Below, one piece after another: positions 44,601-53,507 of a stretch of DNA of 64,000 nt. Position numbers and translations under genes: made by a program. The stretch is from assembly GCA_964542585.1 (NCBI GenBank), contig CAZIUI010000003.1:62001-126000 (forward strand), given 5' to 3'. The notes beneath the pieces were generated by a model. The model saw only the letters and a program-made list of their open reading frames with translations, had not been told where the DNA came from and searched no databases. Source of the stretch: CAYYUA01 sp964542585. GTDB lineage: Bacteria; Bacteroidota; Bacteroidia; CAILMK01; CAYYUA01. Position 1 is the stretch's first letter. Every line of letters begins with the position of its first letter.

Positions 44601-46264
44601 AAATCCAGCTTTACCCTGCTGTCTACTACCATGGTATCCTGTACAAAATTAAGGTGGTATAGATCAGCATTCCGTAGGTCAGCCGTAAAGTCAAAAGCAG
44701 GCTTCTTTTTTGAGAAATCGACTGCACCTTGGAAGTCCAATCCCACTTCAGGATCATTCACACTCAGTTTTCCTTTGAATCGCTCATCAGAAAAGTCGCC
44801 ACTTACTCTTATCTGGTTGTAAGTATAATCATTGAAAACCAAAGACTGGACACCTGCATCCATATTCATATTGAGGTGTTCAAGTGCTAAACCTTCTCCT
44901 TTTACTTTACCTTCCATGGAAATAGCACCAAGCTTTGTTGCTTCACCAACAAGCTTTCCAATGTTGAAATTTTCTAGTTTTAGCTTGCCCGAATAGGAGG
45001 CCTTTTTCAGATTTCCGGGTTGTTTCAGGTTCAAATCCGTTTGGATTTTACCCAAGGGGGTTTGGAAATTTCCAAATGCGACAAAATCAGATGGAAAGCC
45101 GGTAAAATTTCCCTGAAAACGGGCCTTACGGATTTTTTCCAGGTTCAATGGTAATTCCATTTCAGGAAAAAACTGTTTAAAATCAGCTATTTGCAGTTGA
45201 CTGCGGTTACATTTAAGCTTTATGAAGGTTTGATCGAAATTAGGGAGACCATTAAAGCTTATCGCTCCTTTGAAAAAAGTGCTTTTTCCAAAAGCCAACC
45301 GAAAGTTTTGGCTTTCAAAATCCTTAACCTTCCCCCTAACATTACCGGAAAACTGTATTTCCTGATTGCTTGGAGAGATGTCTTCAGCAAAGTAAGCGAG
45401 ATCCCTGAAAGCAAGGTTTGATGCTTCAAAATGGGTTATTAACTCCACTTCGTCAACAAAGTTTTGGAGATCAGATTTTTGATCAAGCTTCATGGTTACC
45501 TGATCGGCAATCCTGGAGTAAGGCGTTTTTAGTAAAAGGTTTTGAAAATCGAGCCTATTTTCGTGAAATGCAAAAGCAGTTTTAAAAGTATCTATTTGAA
45601 AGCCACTTGACTCTTGGAAGCTTAAATGATTGATATCAGCAGATATTCGCCCTCTTACAAATTGGAAATAACTGGCCCTCAGATTTAAGTTGTTCAATTT
45701 AAGCCTGTCAAAATCAATCCTTTGATGGCCATCCGCAAGAGCTTCATTGGTGTAGTTATAGAGCTGAAAATGTCCATCTTTTATTTGGACATCATCAAGT
45801 AAAACCCTGAACATGCGTTCATGCTCAGGGCTACGGTTATCGCTTCGCGTATTTTCAATAATGTAATCATAATTGAATGCGGTATCATTTCGGTACTTTC
45901 TTCCATAAAAATGGGGATCTTCCAAACGAATCTTGGATATAACTAGGCTTTGCCGATCGAAACTGTAAATGGTAAACTTGACTCCTAATGTTTTGCTGTT
46001 CAGAATGGTGTTGTTACGGTGATCACATACGGTTAAGCCATGCAACGTTACCCCTCTGGGCATATCTAACCTTGCTGAATCTAAACTAACACCGGTCTCA
46101 AGGGCATCTGATAAAATTTCTTGAGTTTTAACGGTTAACCATTTTTTACCCTTTTCTGATTTTAAGTACAATGCGCCTGTAAGGATACCAATCAGCAATA
46201 AGGAAATTATGGTAAGTATAATTGCCCGGATTGTGCGCAAAGGGTTTTTGAAAAATTTAATCAT
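41660..46264 (-). CDS. tamB: Translocation and assembly module protein TamB
   Basis: A 1534-residue AsmA/TamB-family bridge protein with an N-terminal membrane anchor (residues 12-33), a very long beta-helical body, and the C-terminal DUF490 domain (GTGNLQLNLTKAGSFDMYGNYT, LDAEMDIQAAYKVKTSTAPL, DVPVEAQLFLTGSLFSPTIDLNF). It carries phospholipid or barrel clients from the inner to the outer membrane. Its tail (KGPLPPSFYNNPKPR) is proline-rich. TamA or BamA is not in the window. It is divergent from tsaD, an arrangement I remember from many Bacteroidota. Confidence 0.92.
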   Translation of the reverse strand: MIKFFKNPLRTIRAIILTIISLLLIGILTGALYLKSEKGKKWLTVKTQEILSDALETGVSLDSARLDMPRGVTLHGLTVCDHRNNTILNSKTLGVKFTIYSFDRQSLVISKIRLEDPHFYGRKYRNDTAFNYDYIIENTRSDNRSPEHERMFRVLLDDVQIKDGHFQLYNYTNEALADGHQRIDFDRLKLNNLNLRASYFQFVRGRISADINHLSFQESSGFQIDTFKTAFAFHENRLDFQNLLLKTPYSRIADQVTMKLDQKSDLQNFVDEVELITHFEASNLAFRDLAYFAEDISPSNQEIQFSGNVRGKVKDFESQNFRLAFGKSTFFKGAISFNGLPNFDQTFIKLKCNRSQLQIADFKQFFPEMELPLNLEKIRKARFQGNFTGFPSDFVAFGNFQTPLGKIQTDLNLKQPGNLKKASYSGKLKLENFNIGKLVGEATKLGAISMEGKVKGEGLALEHLNMNMDAGVQSLVFNDYTYNQIRVSGDFSDERFKGKLSVNDPEVGLDFQGAVDFSKKKPAFDFTADLRNADLYHLNFVQDTMVVDSRVKLDFKASNANNAEGQVNLTKTSIQLSDRKLSFDSLGLRSKIQERSEKTDHKRLELASDIMDLSLAGKYNITSLDDVAKMTLSRFIDRELMPGDTFKQVNEEFNFDLHINNAAFLMELAKTPLVLQDDTKISGYVNTRTKDLTVKAEIPGFYYRDWRGRGITVKGSGGQEYVYLKSRITELKRKDSTLIEHSWVSAEKSKGDSLRLRANLNQDQKEIELSTALRVRKNSVSVDVYDSRFHLRDTAWQIRARPITYQYDSIVTVPQFSFINAQQRLTVSGEIGGPEAQPLRLVFDNMRLGIITKDLFPQFSPFQGTANGQFMVHSLKTEPRFKGGIVISELQMNADTLGNMRLSATYKPKDQQIALNASVTEQNLEPVINLQGRITLKDKNQINLVANFEQTRLSLFEGFFDEYVSDLSGSFQSKVLIQGTLSEPDILGYFDLNNAALTVDYLQTRYQLDDRIAFNQNKIQLNNLRLKDERNQVATVKGQINHKHFKDLKADIKLSAKNFKALNTTKADNDVFYGTAYGSGVVNFSGPLSDITIDMTMRSEKGTVINLPAFGDSDYEGYDFIHYTDDQLYYNEEFQVNTGGVNLDMELELTTDALVRIIFDPETQDILKGHGTGNLQLNLTKAGSFDMYGNYTVKQGDYLFTAMDVIRKRFELKKGGTIKWTGDPLDAEMDIQAAYKVKTSTAPLLPPDAGQDQASQNDVPVEAQLFLTGSLFSPTIDLNFEILEKGNTGSSNVSTLSSQIQRIKNNEQALNQQVVSLLVMNRFIRSSGFQASEALGASSNSLVGDLISNQLTYWVRQFSDEIKYLEDVQLGIDYQGRTTAQNGEVNQQQMEVALSTSLFNDRVAISGSMDMQSSSGNVEVTYKLTKEGRVQVKVFSRTNNNPVLNRNTQKHGTGIIWQKSFDTWSEFFGGQSDKKSSPVQKDTTKESKPTDSVQLEPSSFNNKGGKPKRAPDSRPALPLKGPLPPSFYNNPKPR

Positions 46265-46433
46265 AAAATTATACCAAACTAGCCACTATCAACTATTGTC
46301 CTTCCATTTATCTGAATTACTAAGGTATAAGATTTCAATGTTTGGAGTGGAATAAGAATTTTACTTAAAGAAGTGCAAAGATCGGTCTAATTTTTAAAAC
46401 CCTTTCAAGACGGGAATTTTCCTAGACCTGTGA

Positions 46434-46441
46434 TACTTTTG
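46434..46441 (+). promoter_or_regulatory. -7 box directly upstream of tsaD
   Basis: TACTTTTG matches TAnnTTTG and ends 5 nt before the tsaD ATG, the same geometry as at purQ and the DUF4296 gene. This predicts a leaderless or nearly leaderless mRNA. No -33 TTG is evident. Confidence 0.5.
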
Positions 46442-46446
46442 CAGCT

Positions 46447-47439
46447 ATGGCAATTTTATTAGGTATTGAGACATCTTGTGACGATACCTGTGCTGCTATT
46501 CATAGCGGGAAGGAATTACTGGGCCACGTAAAATCTACACAAGCGGGGCATGAGGAGTATGGAGGCGTAATACCGGAACTAGCCTCCAGGTCGCATCAAG
46601 CGAATATTTTACCCATTGTGGAAAAAGCCCTTGTGCAGAATGGCATACAGAAAAAAGAGCTGGATGCCATTGCTTTCACCCAAGGTCCTGGGTTATTAGG
46701 AGCCTTGATGGTAGGGCATTGCTTTGCTCGTTCGCTAAGTCTGGCACTCAATTGCAGGCTTGTGGCGGTCAACCATTTGCATGGGCATCACCTTTCCCAT
46801 TTTATTGAACATCCAGTCCCGCCTTTTCCTTTCCTTAACCTTTTGATATCCGGGGGTCATGCACAAATCGTTAAAATAAATAGCCCCTTATCTTATGAGG
46901 TCATAGGTAAAACCATTGATGATGCCGCGGGTGAGGCCCTTGACAAAGCCGCTCAAATGTTGGGATTGCCATATCCCGGTGGCCCAGCTATTGACGAGCA
47001 AGCCCAGCAAGGAAACCCCTCAGCGTTTCAATTCCCACGATCTTACGTAAAAGGCTACGATTTCAGTTTTAGTGGATTAAAAACCTCTTTGTTATACTTT
47101 TTGCGGGATCAGATCAAGCATGATCCTGACTTCATATACCATCACATGGCTGACTTGTGCGCCAGCTATCAACAAGCTGTGGTTACCACATTGCTTGCCA
47201 AATTGAAAAAAGCGGTACAGGATTACAATATCAGCTCAGTGGGGATTGCCGGTGGTGTGGCAGCCAATCAATTCCTGCGTGATCAGCTCCAGCAGCTAGC
47301 TGACCAGTATTCCTGGGAAATTTACGCACCATCAATGGAGTATTGTACCGATAACGCTGCCATGATCAACCAAGTAGCCTACTATCTACACCAAGTTGGT
47401 GAAGAGGCCACTCAGCAAGTCACACCTTTTAGCCGTTAG
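46447..47439 (+). CDS. tsaD: tRNA N6-adenosine threonylcarbamoyltransferase
   Basis: A 330-residue ASKHA-fold enzyme that, with TsaB and TsaE, makes t6A37 on ANN-decoding tRNAs. The N-terminal GIETSCDDT is the family signature, and the metal-binding histidines are H110 and H114 in VAVNHLHGHHL. The SGGHAQIVK, DDAAGEALDKAAQMLGLPYPGGP and YCTDNAAMI motifs are complete. TsaB and TsaE are not in the window. The product would modify the tRNA-Thr encoded at 58.9 kb. Confidence 0.97.
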   Translation: MAILLGIETSCDDTCAAIHSGKELLGHVKSTQAGHEEYGGVIPELASRSHQANILPIVEKALVQNGIQKKELDAIAFTQGPGLLGALMVGHCFARSLSLALNCRLVAVNHLHGHHLSHFIEHPVPPFPFLNLLISGGHAQIVKINSPLSYEVIGKTIDDAAGEALDKAAQMLGLPYPGGPAIDEQAQQGNPSAFQFPRSYVKGYDFSFSGLKTSLLYFLRDQIKHDPDFIYHHMADLCASYQQAVVTTLLAKLKKAVQDYNISSVGIAGGVAANQFLRDQLQQLADQYSWEIYAPSMEYCTDNAAMINQVAYYLHQVGEEATQQVTPFSR

Positions 47440-47523
47440 GTACGGTATCCCTTACAGGTTGTTTTTCTGGGATTATTAACAATTTTGTCAGCTTATAAAA
47501 CTCAAAGCAAGAATTGAAATCGC

Positions 47524-50064
47524 ATGAGTGACGAGCACCAAGAACAGTGGTATGATCAAGACTCTCCTAACGGAGAGGAAGAAGAACAGGTAAAGAATGT
47601 GACCCCAATTTCCGGGATGTACCAAGAGTACTTTCTGGATTATGCCTCCTATGTCATCCTTGAGCGGGCAGTGCCTTCGCTAAATGATGGACTGAAACCG
47701 GTGCAAAGGCGCATACTCCACGCGATGTACCAAATGAATGATGGGCGTTACCATAAGGTTGCCAATATCATCGGTGAAACCATGAAATACCACCCTCATG
47801 GGGATGCGGCTATTGGCGATGCTTTGGTAGGGTTGGGGCAAAAAGCCCTTTTAATAGATACCCAAGGAAACTGGGGCGACATTCGCACCGGGGATAGCGC
47901 AGCCGCCCCGCGATACATTGAGGCCCGGTTATCTGCTTTTGCGCTAGAAGTGGCTTTTAACCCCAAAACTACAGAGTGGGAACTTTCTTACGATGGCCGG
48001 AATACCGAGCCCGTCAACTTACCCATGAAGTTTCCTTTGATATTGGCACAGGGAATTGAGGGCATTGCTGTAGGCTTAGCTACTAAAATCATGCCCCATA
48101 ACTTCAATGAGTTGATCGATGCTGCTATTAATTACTTAAGAGGTAAACCCTTTGAGCTATATCCTGACTTTCCTACTGGAGGGCTTATAGATGCTACCAA
48201 TTACAAGGATGGCCAAAAGGGCGGCCGGCTTCGCATAAGGGCCAGAATAGAGGAAGTTGAAAAACGGGTTCTTGCTATAAGGGATATCCCTTACAGCACT
48301 ACAACCAATAGTTTGATTGATTCAATTTTAAAAGCAAACGATCAAGGCAAGCTAAAGATTCGTAAGGTCGTGGATAATACCGCTGCTACGGTGGAAATCC
48401 TGGTTTACCTGCCTAAAGGCAGTGACCCGGATGTGATGATCGATGCATTGTATGCATTTACAGACTGCGAAGTGGCCATTTCGCCTAATGTCTGCGTTAT
48501 TAAAGAAGGGAAACCCACCTTCCTTTCGGTTTCTGATGTTCTTAAAGCCTCTACTGATTACACCGTAGCTCTACTGCAGCAAGAACTTCAAATCAAACTC
48601 CGGGAAGATCAGGAAAAGTGGCACTTTTCAAGCCTTGAGCGGATCTTTATTGAAAACCGCATATACCGTGACATTGAGGAAAGTGAGACATGGGAAGCCG
48701 TTCTGTCAACTATTGATGAAGGCCTTGAACCTTTTAAGGACCAGCTCATCCGCGAGGTAACACAGGATGATATCATAAGGCTTACAGAAATTAGAATTAA
48801 GAGAATATCAAAATATGATAAGTCCCGCGCTGATGATAATATTGCCAAACTTGAGGCAGCCATTGAAGAGACCAAAGAAAACCTTGCTAACCTGACCGAT
48901 TATGCCATCAGGTATTACAAGCATTTGAAAAAGACCTATGGTAAAGGAAAAGAAAGACTATCAGAGCTACGCTCTTTTGAATCCATAGATGTACAAGAGG
49001 TGGCAGCCGATAACTACAAGCTATATGTAAACAGGGAAAAGGGCTTTATAGGAACAACGCTCAAGAAGGATGAGCTCATTGGTGAGGTTTCCGAGCTGGA
49101 TGAGCTCTTGGTAGTCCTTGCAGATGGGCGATACATGATCACGAAGGTGGCCGAAAAAACTTACATCGGACCGCATATTTATTATGTAGACGTCTGGAAG
49201 CGAGGGGATGACCGGACGGTTTACAACATGTTATACCTGGATGGCAAATCCGCCAGAACTTACGCTAAACGTTTCCAGCTATCTACCGCTGCCAGGGATA
49301 AATTGAATGACCTAACAACGGGTTACAAAGGATCTAAAGTGCTTTATTTTTCGGTAAATCCTGCATCGGAAACTGAAATCCTAACCCTCATTCTGAGTCC
49401 CAATACGCGGGTGAAAAAGCCAAGTTTCTCGTTTGATTTTAGCTCTATTGTAGTTCGGGGGAAGAGTGCCAAGGGTAATATTGTTTCTCGTTATCCAGTT
49501 CGGGAGATCGAGGTGGAAGAAAAATCAGGTCCAGAGAAAAGGACCCTTAACTTATGGTACGATGCAGAAAATGGCAGGCTCAATACCCAAGAAAGAGGAA
49601 AATACCTGGGCGAATTGGCACAAAGTGACCTCTTACTGGTATTTTATCAAGATGGGACTTACGAATTAACCAATCACGAGCTCACGAATCGGTATGACCC
49701 TGAGCGTGTGTTGCATCTGGAAGCATTTGACCCGGAAAAAGTTATCACAGCCATTTATTACGATGGTGTCCAGGATCAACATTATGTTAAGCGATTTCAA
49801 ATTGAAACCAGTACACTGGATAAAGAATTTAAATTGATAAGTACAAGCGAGAATAGCAAGTTAGTGTTCGTCTCAACCAGCCATTCACCACAAGTCAAAT
49901 TAACTCTAAAGAACGGGCGCCAAAAAACACAACAAAATATAGCCCTTGCAGACATCGTAGACGTGAAAGGATGGAAAGCTGTAGGAAAATATTTGTGCCC
50001 TTCTAACCTCATAGATGTTGCAGAGCTAAAGCCGGTAAGTACAAGCAATCATGCTAAGTCGTAA
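47524..50064 (+). CDS. parC: DNA topoisomerase IV subunit A
   Basis: An 846-residue type IIA topoisomerase subunit that breaks and rejoins DNA during decatenation. The catalytic tyrosine is Y131 in SAAAPRYIEARLS; the upstream helix-turn DGLKPVQRRILHAM and HPHGDAAIGDALVGL form the quinolone-determining region. The C-terminal pinwheel shows a degenerate RGKSAKGNI instead of the QRRGGKG box of GyrA, and the protein is short for GyrA, so ParC is preferred. Resistance-type residues at the helix-alpha4 region are not called. ParE is not in the window. Confidence 0.88.
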   Translation: MSDEHQEQWYDQDSPNGEEEEQVKNVTPISGMYQEYFLDYASYVILERAVPSLNDGLKPVQRRILHAMYQMNDGRYHKVANIIGETMKYHPHGDAAIGDALVGLGQKALLIDTQGNWGDIRTGDSAAAPRYIEARLSAFALEVAFNPKTTEWELSYDGRNTEPVNLPMKFPLILAQGIEGIAVGLATKIMPHNFNELIDAAINYLRGKPFELYPDFPTGGLIDATNYKDGQKGGRLRIRARIEEVEKRVLAIRDIPYSTTTNSLIDSILKANDQGKLKIRKVVDNTAATVEILVYLPKGSDPDVMIDALYAFTDCEVAISPNVCVIKEGKPTFLSVSDVLKASTDYTVALLQQELQIKLREDQEKWHFSSLERIFIENRIYRDIEESETWEAVLSTIDEGLEPFKDQLIREVTQDDIIRLTEIRIKRISKYDKSRADDNIAKLEAAIEETKENLANLTDYAIRYYKHLKKTYGKGKERLSELRSFESIDVQEVAADNYKLYVNREKGFIGTTLKKDELIGEVSELDELLVVLADGRYMITKVAEKTYIGPHIYYVDVWKRGDDRTVYNMLYLDGKSARTYAKRFQLSTAARDKLNDLTTGYKGSKVLYFSVNPASETEILTLILSPNTRVKKPSFSFDFSSIVVRGKSAKGNIVSRYPVREIEVEEKSGPEKRTLNLWYDAENGRLNTQERGKYLGELAQSDLLLVFYQDGTYELTNHELTNRYDPERVLHLEAFDPEKVITAIYYDGVQDQHYVKRFQIETSTLDKEFKLISTSENSKLVFVSTSHSPQVKLTLKNGRQKTQQNIALADIVDVKGWKAVGKYLCPSNLIDVAELKPVSTSNHAKS

Positions 50065-50101
50065 CCCTTATTAATGGTTAAAAAAATCTTCCAAGCATTA
50101 A

Positions 50102-50109
50102 TAATTTTG
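50102..50109 (+). promoter_or_regulatory. -7 box of the TPR-CHAT gene
   Basis: TAATTTTG matches TAnnTTTG and ends 26 nt before the ATG at 50136. It starts 37 nt after the parC stop, so the CHAT gene can be transcribed separately from parC. No TTG -33 element is found. Confidence 0.4.
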
Positions 50110-50135
50110 GTAATATTGACCCTAAAGCTGTTGAG

Positions 50136-53100
50136 ATGTTAAAATGCATTAGGTTTTTACCGTTTATAATTGTTTTTGGATTAGCTTGCAACATTCCAAT
50201 CGCCACCGCAGCAGACGAGAATAAATCACCTAGCCCCGATTCTTTGCTAAAAAAAGGCAGCGAAGCATTTGAAGACGGTAACCTTCGCAAAGCCGTAGAC
50301 CTATACAGGCAAGCAAAAAGGTATTTTGATTCAAATGGTCAACTAAAAGAAAGTGCCAAAGCCACCTGCCTTGCCTTAAAAATCTTATTTTACACTCCTG
50401 CCCGGGTTTCTTCCATGGAAGCGGTTTACAAATCCCTAAAACGCCAAATGCCAAGAATAGAGAAGCAATTTCCTAGCAAGTACAAGCGGCTTAAAATGCT
50501 TTCCCTGAATTTGAAATTGCTAAACAAAGACAAATTAAAACCGGTATTGAAGGGGTTAAAGAAGTTTAACAAAAAGTATTCAATATCTCCGGAAGAGGAT
50601 CCCATAGCATGGGCGAGCAAATCCACTTTAAAGGGTAGGATTTTACTGCAAAAGGCAAACACATCAAAAGCTATAGAAGCTTTTAACAAGGCGAAACCGG
50701 CCTTTCGCTATTCATCCAATCCAACTTGGCTAAAGCAGGCTCAACAGTTAGATCATAACTCCTATAAAGTGTTATCCTATCAATATTTGGATAAGGTCGA
50801 CTCTGCGATGCATTTTGTGGCCAAGGGCCAAAAAATGCTAACCCAATCCTTTACTAGAAACCATCCCATCAATGCAAGATTGTTATTTTACAAGGGGAAA
50901 ATCCATCGTAAACAAAATGCACCTGCTAAGGCCAACCAAGCCTTTAATAGAGCTCTTGATATAATTGAAAATAATAAACTACCAAGAACGGATTTACGCC
51001 CGCGGCTATATCACAAAAAAGGTAATTTATTTGCTAATAATTTCCAGCGAAGTAAGGCTATAACCTATTTTAAAAAATCGCTTAACTTAAATCAAAAGGT
51101 TTTCCCTTCAGATAGCACCAAGCAAGTGTACCCAAAAATGGCACTTGCCAATGTTTTCAAAAATCAGCATCGCTTAGAGAAAGCGCTAGTTACAATGAAG
51201 GAGGCTATTAACATAGCCAAAAGCTTACCACCTTCTGTGAGAAGAAAAAGATTTCTCATTAATTTATATATCAATTTAAGTAATATTTATAAAGAAAAAA
51301 ATGACTATAACCTTTGCATAAATAGTTTAAACCAGGCCTTAAATATTGCAAAAAGTTATTATCCAGGCAATAATAAAACCATTGGGGACATTTTTGTCAA
51401 TATAGCAAACCTCCGCATTAAGCAGGATAAGCTGTCTTTAGCTACTGAAAACTTAACCAATGCTTATAAGGTCTACACTTCCAAGCCAGTTTCTTCCCAA
51501 AGGGTCCAAAGGTACGTGTATACGAATAAAGCTTTCGCTGCAAGTAAAAGTGGCAATTTTGATGCAGCCGCCGAATATATGCAAAAAATTTATGAAAGTT
51601 ATACCCAATTCTACACTCCTGGTCAAGCCTGGTCGATACCATCCCTTAGAGCGGTAACAAATCTGAATCAAGCCTTTCGAGCCACCACTTATCACGGAAA
51701 GGCTTTATGGGAAGGTTATAAACAAACCAATAACAGCAAGTTCCTTACCCGAGCACTGCGAGTTTACCAATTTTCCGATTCTTTAGTAGATAGGCTTCAA
51801 AAGCGCCAATACTTAGCGGGTAATCAAAGTGCCCTTGCTAAGAATGCAGCACTTGTTTATCCCTACACCGTAGCTGCATGCTATCGTTTGATCCAAAGTA
51901 AAAATACGAAGAAAACTGGTCAATTTTATCGAAAAACTGCCTTCCACTATGCCGAGAAAGGAAAAACCTTACAGCTACTTGAAAGCTTAAGTAAAATTCG
52001 TAATCGTTCATCTACCAAGTTACCCGATAGCCTGAATGAAAACCTCCAAAGCCTCACCAAACAAATTAATCAACTTCAAAGGCAACAGGCTTTAAATCAG
52101 CAAGAAAACGTGGGGAACCGTCTTACTGATCTTAAATCTCGTAAGGCTCAGTTGCTTGAAAACATCAAAGAAAAATATCCTGAATTTTATTCCATTAGCT
52201 TTCATGATCAAGTTGTTCAATTATCCACTTTGCAAGATCAATTGGAACAACAACAAAAAGAGCTTATCACTTACACTTTAAGGGATTCCCTTTTGTACGG
52301 CATGCTTGTTTCCGGTCAGAAAGTTAAGATCAAAAAAATGGGACAAGGCCGCCAACTAATAGATTCGTTGAAAACCTACCGGAATCAATTAGCGAGGTCA
52401 AAAAAATATGATCGATCCTTAAGTCGGCACATTTATAAGCGCATTTTTAAGCCTTTTGAATCTGAGCTTCAAGGAAAAGAAGTAATTATCATTCCCGATG
52501 GTCCTTTAAGTCATTTAGCTTTTAGCTCATTAGCCCGCGAGCCTGATCCTGAAAAATCTCCTGATTATTTAATTAATGATTATGGATTTAGTTACAGCCC
52601 ATCCGCTTCTCTTTGGGTAAAAGAGGAAGAGGGGGAAAAAACTAAAGCTTCCTTAGCTCAGGCTAGCAAAGGTGGTTTTATTGGCTTCGCACCATCTTTT
52701 GAAAAGCGTGAGGATGGTAATGAACTTTTGGCTGGCAGAAATCCCGGCAAAAAGATGAGGGCCATACCTGGAGCTCAGAAGGAAGTAAGTTTTGGTTATG
52801 AGGTACTAGGTGGAAAGGTTTTAAAGGATAACCGGGCAACAGAAAAAGCCTTTAAAAATCAAGCTAGTGACAATCGAATTGTTCACCTCGCCACTCACGG
52901 AGTTATTAGTGATCAAAGCCCAGCTTACAGCAGTTTACTTTTACACAACAATAAAAACAGCTCTGAGGATGGAAAACTTTACACTCATGAACTTTACAAT
53001 TTGAGTCTAGAAGCGGATCTAGCTGTCTTAAGCGCTTGTAACACTGGGTACGGGCCCGTAAAAAGAGGATTGGGACACATGAGTATGGCCCGAGGATTTA

Positions 53101-53444
53101 AACTAGCCGGGTGTAACAATATAGTTATGACCCTTTGGCAAATCCAAGACCGTATAAGCACGGATTTAGTTCAATTGTTCTATAAAAATTTAAGCAATGG
53201 CCAAAAGAAGGGTAAAGCCCTAAGGCAAGCCAAGCTTGAGTACCTTGAAAATCATGATGAAACTAACAGCAACCCCTACTTTTGGAGTGGATTTGTTTTA
53301 ATGGGAAGTAACCATGGCATTCAAATTGAAAAATCTCAAAGCGTAACGGATAGATTGTACCTATGGTTTATCCTTGGTGGAGTAGGGTTAGCCTTGATTT
53401 TTGGTATTGGCTATGGATGGTATTTCCGTAATTCCAAAGCCTGA
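50136..53444 (+). CDS. TPR-CHAT caspase-like protease, exported and membrane-anchored
   Basis: A 1102-residue protein. An N-terminal signal (FLPFIIVFGLACNIPIATAA) is followed by about ten TPR units (residues about 35-480), a helical coiled-coil region (about 625-690, QINQLQRQQALNQQENV) and a C-terminal CHAT domain. Its catalytic pair is H921 (VHLATHGVIS) and C968 (VLSACNTGYG). A final membrane helix (about 1072-1096) with a short YFRNSKA tail follows. CHAT domains are caspase-like cysteine proteases; known ones act in the cytoplasm, for example with gasdermins or in type III-E CRISPR. The signal and tail helix here place the protease in the periplasm. Function and substrate are unknown. It is downstream of parC and followed by a Uma2-like gene. 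Confidence 0.85.
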   Translation: MLKCIRFLPFIIVFGLACNIPIATAADENKSPSPDSLLKKGSEAFEDGNLRKAVDLYRQAKRYFDSNGQLKESAKATCLALKILFYTPARVSSMEAVYKSLKRQMPRIEKQFPSKYKRLKMLSLNLKLLNKDKLKPVLKGLKKFNKKYSISPEEDPIAWASKSTLKGRILLQKANTSKAIEAFNKAKPAFRYSSNPTWLKQAQQLDHNSYKVLSYQYLDKVDSAMHFVAKGQKMLTQSFTRNHPINARLLFYKGKIHRKQNAPAKANQAFNRALDIIENNKLPRTDLRPRLYHKKGNLFANNFQRSKAITYFKKSLNLNQKVFPSDSTKQVYPKMALANVFKNQHRLEKALVTMKEAINIAKSLPPSVRRKRFLINLYINLSNIYKEKNDYNLCINSLNQALNIAKSYYPGNNKTIGDIFVNIANLRIKQDKLSLATENLTNAYKVYTSKPVSSQRVQRYVYTNKAFAASKSGNFDAAAEYMQKIYESYTQFYTPGQAWSIPSLRAVTNLNQAFRATTYHGKALWEGYKQTNNSKFLTRALRVYQFSDSLVDRLQKRQYLAGNQSALAKNAALVYPYTVAACYRLIQSKNTKKTGQFYRKTAFHYAEKGKTLQLLESLSKIRNRSSTKLPDSLNENLQSLTKQINQLQRQQALNQQENVGNRLTDLKSRKAQLLENIKEKYPEFYSISFHDQVVQLSTLQDQLEQQQKELITYTLRDSLLYGMLVSGQKVKIKKMGQGRQLIDSLKTYRNQLARSKKYDRSLSRHIYKRIFKPFESELQGKEVIIIPDGPLSHLAFSSLAREPDPEKSPDYLINDYGFSYSPSASLWVKEEEGEKTKASLAQASKGGFIGFAPSFEKREDGNELLAGRNPGKKMRAIPGAQKEVSFGYEVLGGKVLKDNRATEKAFKNQASDNRIVHLATHGVISDQSPAYSSLLLHNNKNSSEDGKLYTHELYNLSLEADLAVLSACNTGYGPVKRGLGHMSMARGFKLAGCNNIVMTLWQIQDRISTDLVQLFYKNLSNGQKKGKALRQAKLEYLENHDETNSNPYFWSGFVLMGSNHGIQIEKSQSVTDRLYLWFILGGVGLALIFGIGYGWYFRNSKA

Positions 53445-53507
53445 AAATTTAGAATTTGGTAAACTTGTTGGTTTTGCGGGGGTTTATTTTGAAAAACTAA
53501 AATTAGG